From the NCBI RefSeq assembly GCF_004664715.2, contig NC_051070.1, positions 74,625,231-74,689,230 of the forward strand: a DNA stretch of 64,000 nucleotides, written 5' to 3'. Position 1 is the stretch's first letter. Every line of letters starts with the position of its first letter. The stretch comes from Peromyscus leucopus (Eukaryota; Chordata; Mammalia; Rodentia; Cricetidae). The notes under the pieces are model-generated. The model had not been told where the DNA came from, searched no databases, and saw only the letters and a program-made list of their open reading frames with translations. This document shows positions 1-10,904 of this stretch, one piece after another. The position numbers and the translations under genes were made by a program.

Positions 1-684
1 CATTAGTACATTTGCCTGTGGGGTATGTTCATAAATGGGTTAAAGTTACAAAGTTATGCTTATAAAAGCTCATGGTAATTGGAGTATCAGGAGGATTTAT
101 TAATTTTGAAATCTTAAAAGAGCAAAAGCTAAAATGAGATTGGATTAAGTATATTCTTGCATGCAGTTATTCTAAACACCCTTAAGGACCAAAGACTAAC
201 TTACAGAGGACATTATGCAAATGTGGATATATCTCTAAGTGCCTTGTAGGCTTGCTGATGTAATATTTTACATGGTTAGTTAAGTACATCAAGAAAAAAG
301 GTTGACCTTGATAGGGTATAAAGGTGCTTATTTCAAAACAACTGCTTTATTTTCCAGGCCACTGCCGTCCAATCAAGAAGGCAAATGGAATCAAGAAGCC
401 TTCTCATTAGCATCGTAGACAGCCGAGCATCTGCAGCTCCGCGGGAAACCAAGCGTATTCTTTATAACACACCCGTGTCTCCCATTATTGTATTCGTCGT
501 CTAAATATCACATGTGCATGGGTGATCCTCAGAGACCACACGGTTGCAATATGCAGAAATACTTCCTAGGCATGAATGATCCCAAGAATTCTCTGGGCAA
601 GTTTTTTTGTTTTAAATACAGGTCACCGGGTCTCTTGGGGATTTATCTCAGCAGATTTTTTTTTTTTTTAATGATGGGCTTAAG
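1..684. other. Unassigned non-coding stretch with one candidate acceptor
   Basis: No repeat family was recognised here. A pyrimidine-rich stretch ending in CAG lies at 345-357. One plus-strand frame stays open for 48 codons after it (358-501) and stops at TAA 502-504. No matching donor is evident, so an exon call is not justified. The rest is ordinary AT-rich sequence. Confidence 0.35.
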
Positions 685-903
685 AATTACAAGTTTAAAA
701 ACACATATTTTAAAATTATGTCTATGTGTGTATAGGGGGGCGTGTAATAGGTGTGCAGGTGTCCTCAGAGGCCAGAAGTCTTGGACCTCCCTAGAGCAGT
801 CTCTACAGTAGATGACTGAGTAGTCACCGTGGGTGCGGGGAAACGAACTCTGGTCCTCGGCAAGGCAGTGCATACCCTACCCTTGAGCCGTCTCACCAAC
901 CCA
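685..903 (-). repeat. B2-family SINE (antisense)
   Basis: Read on the minus strand, this has the B2 layout. The degenerate tRNA-like head with GAGACGGCTCA-like box A is at about 903-885, the box-B-like GTTCG region follows, then the 'gaggccagaag' body, and an A/T-rich tail ends near 685. The copy is diverged, which suggests an old insertion. The 5' boundary (903) is clear and the tail end is approximate. Confidence 0.8.
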
Positions 904-1224
904 CAGAACCATGAGCTTTTCCAAGTGTCTTCCTTATGTGCATCCCTGGATCTTTTCAGGACCCACAGAGGCTCCATTAACTGTGATCGACAGACTTCTG
1001 CCGTCTGTTGCATCTTTCCCGACAGCTCCGTGTTCGCCTGGCCAGGATGAGGAATAGACAGGGTGTCCTGGAATTTGCCGTTTCTCTGTTAAGACGCGTG
1101 AAGTAAAAGGGATGTTAGGACTCCCATTCTAGCAACTCAGAGCAGGCGGGCCCATCTGGTGCTCTTTGGCTCACTTGTTCTGCTTTTTTGTTTTTGAATT
1201 AATTTTTGTATGTGTCTTGTTAGT

Positions 1225-1350
1225 GTTTTTTTAAGACAGGGACTCACTATGTAGCTCTGGCTCTCCCAGAACTCACTATGTAGATCAGGCTGTGTTCAAG
1301 CTCTATAAGAGATCTGCTTGCCTCTAAGGCATATGCCACCACACCAGGCC
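1225..1350 (-). repeat. B1 SINE (antisense, internally deleted)
   Basis: A T-run leads into 'aagacagggactcactatgt', the reverse complement of the 3' half of B1. The sequence continues to 'ccaccacaccaggcc', the B1 head. The usual segment around 'tgcctcccgagtgctggga' is missing, so the copy carries an internal deletion. Confidence 0.8.
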
Positions 1351-1560
1351 CTAATTATTTTTTTTTAGTTAGCGTACAAAGTGATGGGTTTAAATACAAC
1401 ATGCTCACATGCACATCCTGTCACACATTTCCCTTCTTCGTCCCTCTCCGTCTGGCTGTCGCCCTTCCTTCCAAATAACCCGACCCCTCTGTTTTCATGT
1501 CACAGAATCCATCACTGCCTCTTTTCTCCCTCTCCCCTTCCTTAGGTTGTTTCCTCCTCA

Positions 1561-1776
1561 GAGACTGGAGAGATGGCCCCGTGGCTCAGAGCACTTGCTG
1601 TTCTTCCAAAGGACCCAGGTTTGTTTCCCAGCACCCACGTGGTAACTCACAACTGTCTGTGACTCCAGTATCAGGGGATCCGGCATCCTTTTCTGACCTC
1701 TCCAGACAACAAGCACATACACTATGCACATATACTCATGCAGGTAAAACACACATAAAATAAAGTTTAAAAAAGA
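1561..1776 (+). repeat. B2 SINE
   Basis: The copy starts with 'gagactggagagatggccc' (tRNA-derived head, box A). Box B-like 'ggtttgtttccc' follows, then the body 'cttttctgacctctccagac', and it ends in an AATAAAG/A-rich tail. It is nearly full length and moderately diverged. Confidence 0.85.
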
Positions 1777-1817
1777 GTTCTTTTCTCTCATGGCTCCCCT
1801 TCTACATTCATGCATCT

Positions 1818-1819
<2 letters not shown>

Positions 1820-1860
<41 letters not shown>
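1820..1860. repeat. (CA)n microsatellite
   Basis: An uninterrupted CA dinucleotide run of about 41 bases. It lies 3' of the B2 copy with about 40 bases between them. Confidence 0.97.
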
Positions 1861-1865
<5 letters not shown>

Positions 1866-1999
1866 TAAATCTAGAGTCTACATATGAAAAAAAAAAACCA
1901 CACAGTGTTTATATAGCACTTAAAAAAATCCAATCATCTGCTAACAAATATCTGGACTAGTTTTTGTTCCTGGCTCTTGGAAACAGTGAAGTAGTAAAG

Positions 2000-3180
2000 A
2001 TGAATGCACAGGTTTCTCTGTGACGTGCTGACTGAGGGCTATGTATATCTGGGTCATATGAAAGATCTATTTTTAGAAGTCCCCACATGGCCTTCCAGAG
2101 TGGCTGTAGCACTTTACCCTTCTACCCCTGCTCCCCTTTGCCCACATCATTACCTCCTTGCCAACGCCTGCTGCCTGGCCTCGCTGCCATCCCCATCCAG
2201 AGACTGAATCAGGGCCCGTGCATTCACTCGACCATCAATGGAGCCCTAGTCCTGCTGCCCTTGGTTTTCCTGATCAATGTCATTCTGACGCGGGGGAGAC
2301 AGATCTCAAGTAGGTTGTAATCTGCATTCCTCTATTTGCTAAGGATGTTGAACATATTTTCAAATGTTTACATCATACTAAGTTTGTTGGCTCATTTATT
2401 AACTGGATGATTTGGGGGGGGTTGGTGTTTAATTTTTGCAGTTCTTTATTTATCCTATATATTAATCCTTTGTCTGACGTATAGTTGTCAAAAATTTGTC
2501 CTGATTCTGTTTGCTTATTCCTACATATTTTATAGTTTTGGAATTATTGCCCCTAAATATTTTATATTTTGGGAATTATATATTAGGAAGCATGAATTTT
2601 CCTGATTTTTTTCTCTCAGGATGTTCGTTATTGGTATATAGAAAGGGTACTGATTTCTTTCATATATTGGTTTTATATCCTGTTACTTTCATTATCAGGT
2701 CTAAGGGCTTTCTGATGGAGTCTTTGGAGGTTTTTAAGTGTAGGATCATGTCATCTTTCAATAAAGATACTTTGACTTGCTCTTTCCATGTTTATGTCCC
2801 TCTTATTCAGTTCTCCTTATATACTGCTTCAACTAAGACTTTGAGCGTTATGTTGAGTAAGAGCGCTGAAACTGGCTGCCCTTGTTCTTGGTTTTCCCCT
2901 ATTAGCATAATTCTGGCTATAGGTTTGTCATATGTAGTCTTTATTTTGTTGAGGTATGTGCCTTCTATTCCTAGGTTCTTCAAGGCTTTCGTTCTGAAGA
3001 GATATTGAGCTTTGTCAGAAGTTTCTTCTATATCTACTGAGATGATCACGTGGGTTCTGTCTTTCAGTCTACTGAGTTGTACGTGTTAAACCAACCCGTA
3101 TACATGAAATGAAATGAAACCAACTTTGTCTTGGTATACGACCTTAATGCATTCACGAATTTTATTTAATAGGGTTTTTT
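2000..3180 (-). pseudogene. Decayed L1 retrotransposon ORF2 fragment (reverse transcriptase region)
   Basis: Minus-strand translation of about 3049-2807 gives MIISVDIEETSDKAQYLF, then LGIEGTYL and NITLKVLVEAVYKEN. These match the L1 ORF2 reverse-transcriptase block by family pattern. Towards lower coordinates the DNA follows later parts of ORF2 in order, ending near 2000 in the region close to the ORF2 C-terminus. Stops and frameshifts break the frame, and internal segments are missing. It is a dead LINE-1 relic. The upstream part of the same element appears at 4010-4497, beyond a SINE cluster. Confidence 0.85.
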
Positions 3181-3183
3181 GTT

Positions 3184-3378
3184 GTGTTTGTGTATGCCTG
3201 TGTGCATATGTGTGTTTGTGCATGCGTGCGTGCGTGCGTGTACATGTGTGTGTGTATGCACAAAGGTGTACCACAACAAGTGTGTGAAGGTCAGAGGACC
3301 ACTTACAGGAGTTGGTTTTCTCCTTCCGCCATGTGGATTCTAAAGACCAAACTCACATCATCCGTCTTGGTAGCAAAC
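3184..3378 (-). repeat. B3/B2-type SINE (antisense) with TG/GTGC-rich tail
   Basis: A TG-rich tail (3184-3260) leads into 'gtgtgtgaaggtcagaggaccacttacaggagttgg' and 'ccatgtgga'. This is the antisense body of a common rodent tRNA-derived SINE. The tRNA-like head is cut off near 3378, where a second similar copy begins. The subfamily is not certain. Confidence 0.65.
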
Positions 3379-3534
3379 ACGTATTTGTTTATTTGTTATT
3401 TATTATTCATTTATCTGTTTGTGTGTCACAGCACAAATTTGGAAGTCATAGGACAGCTTGTAGGAGTCAATTTTCTCCTTCTATCAAGCGGATCAATGGG
3501 ATTTAATTTACCTGCTAATTTATCTCACTGACCC
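3379..3534 (-). repeat. Second B3/B2-type SINE (antisense), diverged
   Basis: It repeats the layout of the preceding element: 'tcataggacagcttgtaggagtcaattttctcc', then a degraded head 'tttatctcactgaccccc'. It lies in the same orientation directly beside the first copy, so this is a tandem or nested pair. Confidence 0.6.
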
Positions 3535-3564
3535 CCATCTCTGATTTTTAAAGAATTTATTTTA

Positions 3565-3798
3565 GAGGCCTTGAGAGATGGTTCAGTAATTAAGAGCAGC
3601 TGCTGCTCTTGCAGAGGACCCAAGTTTGGGTCCTAGCACCCACATGGCAGCCCACAACTATCTATGTCTTCAGTTCCAGAGGATCCAAAATCTTCTTCTG
3701 GCTTCTGTAGGCAGCAGGCATGCACATGTTGCACAGACATACATGCAGGCAAAATATGCATACACATTAAATAAAAATAAATACATGCTTTAAAAAAG
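3565..3798 (+). repeat. B2 SINE
   Basis: The head 'ggccttgagagatggttcag' is followed by 'agaggacccaagtttgggtcc' and 'cccacatggcagcccacaac', then the body and an 'aaataaaaataaat' tail. This is a full-length B2. It is followed about 10 bases later by an oppositely oriented SINE, so the pair can form an inverted repeat in a transcript. Confidence 0.9.
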
Positions 3799-3807
3799 AA
3801 TTAATCT

Positions 3808-4009
3808 TTGTTTTCATTATATGTATACTTTGGGTGAATAGGTGCATATGTGAATGCAGATGCCCATGGAGTGTAGCAGAGGGTTTCAGATCTCCTGCAG
3901 CTGGAGTTACAGGGAGTTGTGAGCCGCCTGAGGTGAGGCAAGGAACTGAACTCAGATCCTCTGCAAAAGCCGTGTATGCTTCCAATGCTGAGCATCTCTG
4001 CAGCCCCTG
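3808..4009 (-). repeat. B2/B3 SINE (antisense)
   Basis: The reverse complement reads 'ggggctgcagagatgctcagc' at the 4009 end and continues with the standard B2/B3 body ('ctgtaactccagctgcagg'). It closes an inverted SINE pair with 3565-3798. Confidence 0.8.
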
Positions 4010-4497
4010 ATGGTTTTTAATGTGAGCACTTACAACTATTACCTTTCCCATAGAACTGGTGCCTTTGCGTCCCGAAAGTTCTAGCAAGCCGTGCTTTCAT
4101 TTTCATTTTATTCTAGAAATTTAAAAATATTCTTAATATAATATTCTTATGTAATATTTTGAATATCCTGATTTATTTAATGGTCTGCTGGTCATTCAGG
4201 AGTATATTGTTCAATCTCCCAGTATTTATGCTGCTATTCTTGTTATTTATTTCTAGTTTTATTACACTATGGTCTGACAATAAACTAAAACGGCATTTTT
4301 GTGTTTTTGTATTTGTTAAGATTTTGTGGCCTAGAATGTGGTCTAGTTTAGAAGGGTAAAAGTCCTGCATCTATTACATAGGATGTTCTGTAGATACCGG
4401 CCAGGTCCATTTGACCTACAGTGTAGTTGGACTTTGAGGTCCCTTGGTCAGTTTTTCGTTTGGATGACCTGTCTGAAGATTGAGTGTCTTCTTATTG
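4010..4497 (-). pseudogene. L1 ORF2 fragment, upstream part of the split L1
   Basis: The DNA follows the antisense of mammalian L1 ORF2 between the endonuclease and reverse-transcriptase regions. Recognisable blocks include 'ggtctgctggtcattcagg', 'atttctagttttattaca', 'ttttgtggcctagaatgtgg' and 'taggtccatttgacctaca'-type words. It has the same strand and order as 2000-3180. The two pieces are therefore one element interrupted by four SINEs, with part of the L1 lost between them. Confidence 0.8.
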
Positions 4498-4984
4498 AGC
4501 AGCTTACTTCCAAGGGCTCAATCCCCAACACCTGTCAAGGAGGAGAAAACCAACCGTTGTAACAGCAGCAGCATCAAGTCACACGTGAAACAGAAGTACA
4601 CATAAACTCAAGCACCGCCCACCAACGGATCAGCAATGGTCATCATGGAAAATGACAGAATGTTCTGTGGAGTTTAAAACTGTTCAGACTGAGTGTGGAG
4701 ACTGAGAAAGGAGAAATAGAGAGGAGAAGCAAGGATGGATGAAAGTGAAGAGGCATGGAGGAGAGTACTGTGGAAGAGAAGAGAAAAGAAAAAAGATCCC
4801 CTGATAATTAGAAAGTTTAAAAGAAAAATTAGACAAAGGTAAGGGGAGGGAAAATAAAGATGGGAATTTCTAAAATAAAATTCAGATGAAGTCAAATACC
4901 ACATGAGTTATAACAGAGACAATCTCAGAGGATGCCAGTGCCTGCTGGGTGTGTCAGTCTGTGGGTTGTGTTCAGTTGGTCTCT
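4498..4984. other. Unassigned, purine-rich in its second half
   Basis: No family was recognised. About 4685-4880 is strongly purine-rich (GAGA/GGA words) without a regular period. There is no credible coding frame. Confidence 0.4.
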
Positions 4985-5495
4985 TGGTTCAGTTTACTAG
5001 TGGAGCAAAACCAATAGAATGGATGCATACTAAGGGGGATTTATTAGATTGGTTTCCGTAATATGAATGGGTCGTCCAGTGGTGACAGCCTTCACACCGG
5101 AGAGTCTGAGAACCAGGTCACTGGTCAACTCCCGAGGCTGAACTCACTAGACCCAGTCTGGCACTTAAGGCCTAGAGAAGTCCTGGAAGCCACTGGTCTT
5201 CGGTCCACATGGGGAGGCTGGAGAAGCTGGGCGTGGTCATCAGTGAAGAATGGTGGTGGTGGCAGCAGTAGCAGCAGTGGTATCAACTCACAGATGCACT
5301 CACTGGCAAGAGGTGAAGGCAAGCAGGTAAAAAGAAAAGCAGTAGCTTTTCTTTCAGACCTTCTTATATCTGGGGCTTCCAGAAAGCACTATCCATGCTA
5401 GAAGATGGCGTTTCCCACTCAGTTCATCCCTCCAGGAAATATCTTTTCAGATCCATCCAGAGGTGTGTCTCTTAGTTGATTCCAACCATCAGAAG
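4985..5495 (-). repeat. ERV-L-type LTR (antisense), 3' LTR of the adjacent provirus relic
   Basis: The plus strand shows 'aaccaatagaatggatgcat', then 'gggggatttattagattgg' (antisense of the AATAAAT polyadenylation region) and the body words 'cacatggggaggctggagaagctggg'. This is a common rodent LTR family in reverse. It lies directly 3' of ERV-L pol-like sequence on the same strand, the expected position of a 3' LTR. That position supports assigning the family to ERV-L. The 5' edge near 5495 lacks about 25 bases of the usual LTR start. Confidence 0.65.
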
Positions 5496-6542
5496 TCCAC
5501 CCTTCACATCCCCTTCTGTCATGCTTGATTTCCAAATAAAAATCGTAAAGAGTCCACAATCCTACCTAATATGAAGTAATCACCCCATGAACAACATAAG
5601 CACACTGTTGTTCCCCACAAAGAGGTGGCAAAGTCCCTTGTAGATTGCTTAGTCTTGTAGTGTCCCATGACTGACTTAACTGTGACAATAGAGATTTACA
5701 ATACTTAACTACTGGTATTACCTCAACTGATGTTACATTATATGGTAAAGACATAGAGGAAAGAAAAATATGAATATCTGTTTAATGTGTGTGTGTATAT
5801 ATGCACAAATGTATTCTTAACAAAATAGGACAGAAATACTCATGGCAATTATAATCTTCATTTCTGTAAACAGTAACATCGCTTAGCTGGTATTTATAAT
5901 TGCTTTTTTCTACTACCCATTCTGCATTTTCTCCACTCTCAGCAAGCATCTCAGCAGGTCTTGGTAATTTAACTGGAGGGATAACTAACATCTTCATCCC
6001 TAAAGAGTCTGGGCCCTTTGTCATCCTTTGTAGAGAAGCAGTCCGATCTCCCCATCCCCATCTGGGTAGTGGGGATCAATTGTCCCTCCTAACCCTATAA
6101 CTCCTTTCTTAGCTTGTTGACTTGGGGTGTCAGGAGACTGAAGTGGTCAGGCAGAAGTCTCCACTTTCAGTTCAATGTAGTACTTATTGTGGCCCCTGGA
6201 AGAAACACCTACTTTACCTTCTGAAACCAAAGCTTCTAGGCTAACAGAGCATAAGGTTATGGGATCAGGAAGTAAAAGTTTTGCTAAAGGGTTGATATGG
6301 ATGATAGTGAGTGGTACCATTCTCATTTCAACCTCATGAACTCTGGACCCATGTATTCTAACAATAGGACAGACAGAACCATATATGCTTGTTCAGAGAA
6401 TATTCAGAATACCTCTATCCCAGCCCTCCAATCTAGTGCCACGGTGTTGGCTCTATAACTGGATCTTAAAAGGTCATTCAGTCTGTAGGATACCACCCCA
6501 AAGGCACCTGATCTCATCTGAGTGCTGTAGGAGAGAGAGAGA

Positions 6543-6586
<44 letters not shown>

Positions 6587-7985
6587 GAGGAGGAAGAGGA
6601 GGAGGAGCAGGAGAAGGAAGAGAAAGGTCATTCCAGCGTGCTAGCAAGGCAGCTGCTTCAGGAAGGTGAGGAATGTGGTGAGACTAGTGAATTCCATGAT
6701 CACCAGCCCACGGCTGCCCTTCTTCGGGTATTAAGCGAGTTCCTTGGTCAGAAGCAATGCTGTGTGGAATCATATGGCAGTGGATAAGGCACTCTGTAAG
6801 TCCATGGGTGATAGTTTTGGGGAAAGACTACCTGTCCACAGAACCATCCTATCTACTTGATTATTGTATTGCATTGTAACCTGCTGAGGTTATTCTTTGA
6901 CCAGCATGAAACACAAATATCTTCGTTTTCTTTGCCCGTTTGCAGGAATCTATCCACACACTTCTTTCTCGAGTATCTTTCTCCTCAATTTCCCAATCAT
7001 GTTCCTTCAAAGTCCTTGACCATCCAGCTAAACCATGGCCCACATCTGTAACACACATCTGGCCATTTCCCCTTCCAAGCAAAAGGCATGACCATATGTC
7101 CTGCCTGAAGTTCTGCCCACTGGGAAGAGTTCCTTTTAGAGTTTTCCCAGAAAGGGTTGTAACACTGCAGCTGTTCACTTCTGGCCAGTGCCTGCATGGC
7201 AAGTGAGGAATTATCTGTAATCCAGGTCCTCATCTTTTCTTACTTCGTGAATGGCAGATAAGTGGCTGCAGAGGTTGATCCACCTGCTGACCTCAGATTC
7301 TGGGCCATCTGACTTCGGAATTCACCTCAGCTGGTGAGATCTCCTGAACACCAATAGTGCTTGGGCCCAGCCTCCAGGGGCCTGGACTTCTCAGCCTGTA
7401 CACATGGGGCCTTCCTGCACTCTACAACTACCTCCTGGGACGGACGGTCTAGGAGGCAGCCTGTTGCCCTGGGCTGTGGTAGGTTAAATTCAAGTTTCCT
7501 AACTTGTGGTCACTTCCTATTCTCAGGGCCTCAGGCTAGCTCAGTTTTAAATGATAGACTCTCTCACCCAACCATTGCCCTCTGGGTCATGCAGAGTATC
7601 AAACTGAGATTCCTCCCCATCACTGACCCGTGTGTCTCACCTCAAAAACCTGGTTTTGGGGTTTGTAAGAGCTGTAGACTTGTCCAGAGGGGAAGACTGC
7701 CACTGTATTGTTTTTTTAAAAACCAGGGACATCTGGTTTTCTTTTGGGTGGCTTCTGCTTCAAGCACCAGTTCCACCATTGGGAGCCCTGTGGATGAAGC
7801 TGCTGTTCATCTAGGCTTCTTTTTGGTGACTTGCCAATCTTTTTCCGGCACTGGCTAGCTCTTCTGTCCCAGCTTTTTTCTCTTTGGAATGGGATGTTTT
7901 CTTTCTCCTTTTGATTCTTCTCCATAGCCAGGTGGCTTGGAAGCAGTTTCTCATCTTAGCTTACCCGTTATCAAGTAGCTTCTAC
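5496..7985 (-). pseudogene. Decayed ERV-L-like provirus internal region (pol with dUTPase)
   Basis: Minus-strand reading gives an ERV-L-like order. Around 7200-6870 an RNase H region shows SSQWAEL and FAWKGKWPDV, followed by KIFVFHAGQRITSAGYNAIQ at the RNase H/integrase side. About 6860-6300 occupies the integrase position but is too degraded to read. About 6080-5820 resembles the C-terminal dUTPase domain of ERV-L Pol (GPDSLGMKMLVIPP, RPAEMLAESGENAEWVVE). The frame is broken by many stops and shifts and by a (GA)n expansion at 6531-6582. No env-like region is seen, as is usual for ERV-L. Assignment of 7300-7985 to the upstream pol/gag side is inferred from position only. The relic cannot make a functional product. 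Confidence 0.7.
6531..6627. repeat. (GA)n microsatellite with GGA/GAA purine extension
   Basis: Mostly pure GA from 6531 to 6582, then a polypurine stretch to 6627. It lies inside the ERV-L relic and produces spurious Arg-Glu/Leu-Ser reading frames. Confidence 0.95.
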
Positions 7986-8797
7986 TATACAAGTGTTTAT
8001 ACAGTTGACTCAAAGTAAGGGAGGGAGAGACCGGGAATGCTCCAGAGAAAATGAGACATTCGTTACCATATCTCACCTCAAGGCATCCATTAATTGATGA
8101 TGAATGACAAATTGATCACCAATTTATATAACTATTTACTTAAAAAAATCTACTCAACAAATATTTTACTGAACATTTACAGGGAACAGAGTTCTGTGTT
8201 TCCCCAGAGCAAGGTGATTCCCTGACTCTCTGCTAATTCCTGAGCACTGGGTCAGGAGAAAGTAGAACATAAGTCCAATAAGACCTAAATCATGTTTTTA
8301 AATAAACTTTTCTGAATAGGGGGGATCAGGAAGAGGGTGCACATTATTTGGGGCCATTGCCTTCTTCCCTGTCCTAATAGGAGATGTTGGTATTCTCTTC
8401 TGATCACTTTTAAGTACCACTAAAGCCCCAGCAGCTCTGAAATGGGGATGTTCGGTAGGTGGGGAAATGATTAGGAGAAGCAAAGTGTAATTTCCTCCAC
8501 TATAACTCTCCACCAGCTGCACAGACTCTGCAGTTAAGTAAACACCTTTAAAGACAAAGATTTTGCATTTTCATTTAAACACTGCTGATAATGGCTGCTC
8601 ACTTTCATTCTTTTGGAGGCTGCCCAAACAGCCAGTGATTTGCATTTTCTCAAATAATCTCAGCAGTGTGCATGCTTCTGAAGCACAGAGAGATGAAACC
8701 TCGCATTCTCCAAGTGCTGAGTAAAATCACACAAATATATATATATACACATCCAAGTAGCATCGTGGATGATTTGCAAATACAGCTAATATTTATT
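7986..8797. other. Unassigned; possible L2/MIR-like patch
   Basis: No gene was found. 'ctactcaacaaatattttactgaacattta' near 8149-8180 resembles the shared L2/MIR 3' end in antisense, but the flanks do not extend the match. A short (TA) run is at 8736-8748. The remainder is unrecognised. Confidence 0.35.
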
Positions 8798-9103
8798 TTT
8801 AACGCCGTGTGTATGCATGTAAACATGCATATATGTACATACGCATTTGTGACCGTGGGTGCACATCTATCTGTCTGCCTGTGGAGACCAGAGGCCTTCA
8901 TATCACCTTTGAGACAGGGTCTCTCACTGGTGCTCACCAATTTGCTAGACTGTCAGTGGGCTCTGAGGAACCAGCTGTCTCCATTACCTTGTGCTAGGGT
9001 TACAGAGATGTGCAACAATGCCTGGCTTTTTTACATAGATACTGGGGATCCCAACTCAGTTTGCATGACAGAATTTTACTGACTGAAGCTGACTCCCCAC
9101 CCC
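8798..9103 (-). repeat. B4 SINE (antisense)
   Basis: Antisense order: TG-rich tail, 'gtggagaccagagg', 'tttgagacagggtctctcactgg' (B1-derived part), 'gggttacagagatgtgcaacaatgcctggc', then the tRNA/ID-derived head near 9103. This composite of an ID-like head and a B1-like body defines B4. Confidence 0.8.
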
Positions 9104-9249
9104 CTATTTTTGTTTATTATTGTATGTAGCAAACTTTCCAAATACTTGAACGTCACTCTTTCAGGAAATATGATGTCATCACTGCCTTCTCAACTGAAGA
9201 GACCTTGAGTCGATTCGATTCTTCATGATATGAACTTTAAATAGCACCT

Positions 9250-9345
9250 TTTTTTTTTTTTTTTTTTTTTGAGGCAGGATCTTATGTTGCCCAGGTTGGC
9301 CTCAAACTCACTATATAGCCAAAGGTGACCCTTTACGTCTGATCT
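9250..9345 (-). repeat. B1-related SINE fragment with T-run (antisense)
   Basis: A T-run of about 20 (antisense poly-A) leads to 'gaggcaggatcttatgttgcccaggttggcctcaaactcac', a truncated B1/proto-B1 copy. Confidence 0.7.
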
Positions 9346-9580
9346 TTCTGTTTCATGTTGGATTTGGATTCCTAAGAATATCTAAAGAGACTGGTAGAGA
9401 TATTTAGTTGCTAAAGAAAGATCCAACGTGATGGAAATGTAAGAGAGAGATGGATTGTGAGTAATTATATGGATAATCTTCTCATCCCAACACGTCAGTG
9501 ATGACCCTATGGGTTCTAGTTATCCTCTGACAAGTCATTTAACATCTCTATACTCCATCTTCCCCCATTTAAAAATGAGG

Positions 9581-9662
9581 ATGTGGCAGAGGGTGAAGCT
9601 CAGTGGTAGAGTGCTTGCCCAGCATGGGCAATCCCCCAGCATTGTGAAAACATAAATAAAAT
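9581..9662 (+). repeat. ID element
   Basis: 'agggtgaagctcagtggtagagtgcttgcccagcat' keeps the ID/tRNA-Ala-like box A. It is followed by 'ggcaatcccccagca' and an A-rich tail 'aaaacataaataaaa'. This is one diverged ID copy. Confidence 0.75.
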
Positions 9663-10380
9663 GGGATGGTGTAGTATTTACTTCAAATTCACAGAGTGTC
9701 TGTGAACAGAATGTTGTGTATAGGCCTTAGAACAGAGGAGAGTACATTTAAAGGGCCCAGAAAGAGTTAGCATTCATTACAGTCAGAGAGCCTAGCTCCA
9801 TAATCATGTTCAAGAACCCTCTCAAAGCCTCGCTAACGGCTTTGAGAAGCACATGGCTTCAGCCAACACTTTTCCTGAGCTTTTCCCTGCTGTGGACTTT
9901 TGGCACACCAGTGACCTCCCACAGATATTCTCTACAGCCCCCAGGAGCAAGCCCCCCAGCTCTAAACTTGCTGTATGGTGGACCTCAAGGTTTAGATGAT
10001 GAGTTCTTTTTTTCCTCTCTCAGTAAGTTACCTTCCTGGGTTTCCAAGCAAACTGCCACCCTGTGGAGCTGTCTGCTCCTCTACCCTTCCTGTCTATGCC
10101 TTTCCTGCTTAGTTCCTCATTCCTCATTAGTACCTCCATGGATGAGGTACTGGAGATACAGGAGAGCCTCATTCTATTAAAACTGACTAAACTGGTTTCA
10201 TATGACTGAGGAAGGACAAGAGTAAGCCACCAGGTGAAATCTCCAGGGTGACCCTAATCCTGAAGCATCTGGAAGGACTGTTGGCTCCCAAGTCGCTCAC
10301 AGTATCAGATTGTTTCTGTGTTCATGGCCTCCGAATTTCAAGTTGAATTTTAAAGGTACCTGCAAAGGTCTCATTGGGAG
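9663..10380. other. Unassigned non-coding stretch
   Basis: No repeat or convincing exon was recognised. A plus frame stays open at about 9806-10180, but it shows no domain and no splice context. A length near 124 codons is expected by chance in a window this size. Confidence 0.35.
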
Positions 10381-10704
10381 TGTTAAGGGGAACTCACCAG
10401 AGAGACCAGTTGGACATAGTTTACAGTCAATTGAAGGTCTTTATTCCAACTCATTGGGATTTGGACCTAAGTGTAGCCCAGAGCATTTAAAGGGGCTTTT
10501 AAGGAAAAAACCCACATCTTGTATCTCACTCAGCAGCTGCAGAGGGAGGTTTGCACAAGCAAGCAGTTTAACAGAAGCTAACGTAAGTTAGTTGGGGCAT
10601 CTTGACTTCAGGTTCCTAGAATAGAGTTGAGTGATTTTCCACGGGATTCTCCATCAAGGAGATCGAATTCTAGTTAAACCTGAAATGGCCTCAGCAAGAA
10701 TACA
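10381..10704 (-). repeat. Candidate solo LTR of a class II (ERVK-like) element (antisense)
   Basis: The plus strand begins TGTTAAGGGG. It contains 'caattgaaggtctttattccaactc', the antisense of an AATAAAG polyadenylation region, about 55 bases from that edge. Upstream of the poly-A site in the sense direction is 'cttaaaagccc'-like text. Spacing and TG...CA-type edges fit an LTR. No target-site duplication was found, and the far edge (10693-10704) is uncertain. Confidence 0.5.
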
Positions 10705-10904
10705 AGGTGGAGAAACCTCTGCATTGTCTTGCCCCCCATCACAGGAAGAGTCCTTTACTCAGTTCACAGCACATCCTGGTTCATGCGTTTTACACCTTGG
10801 CCTACATTTTTACTATGCCAGTAAGTTCTACTTATTTGTTTTTATTTTTTAATATTTTAGAGTTGCTATGTTTCGTTTTAATTTTCATTTGTAGAAAAAT
10901 AAAC

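Noticed and set aside
2511..3008. 165-codon plus-strand open frame
   Set aside because: It is the antisense of the L1 ORF2 reverse-transcriptase region. The real, decayed coding sense is on the minus strand.
7361..7858. 165-codon plus-strand open frame
   Set aside because: It lies antisense to the likely upstream part of the ERV-L relic, has no recognisable domain, and is explained as a chance antisense frame.
9581..9662. tRNA-like gene signal
   Set aside because: The box A/B-like text is an ID SINE with a poly-A tail and degraded pairing, not a functional tRNA. The same holds for the heads of all B2/B3/B4 copies.
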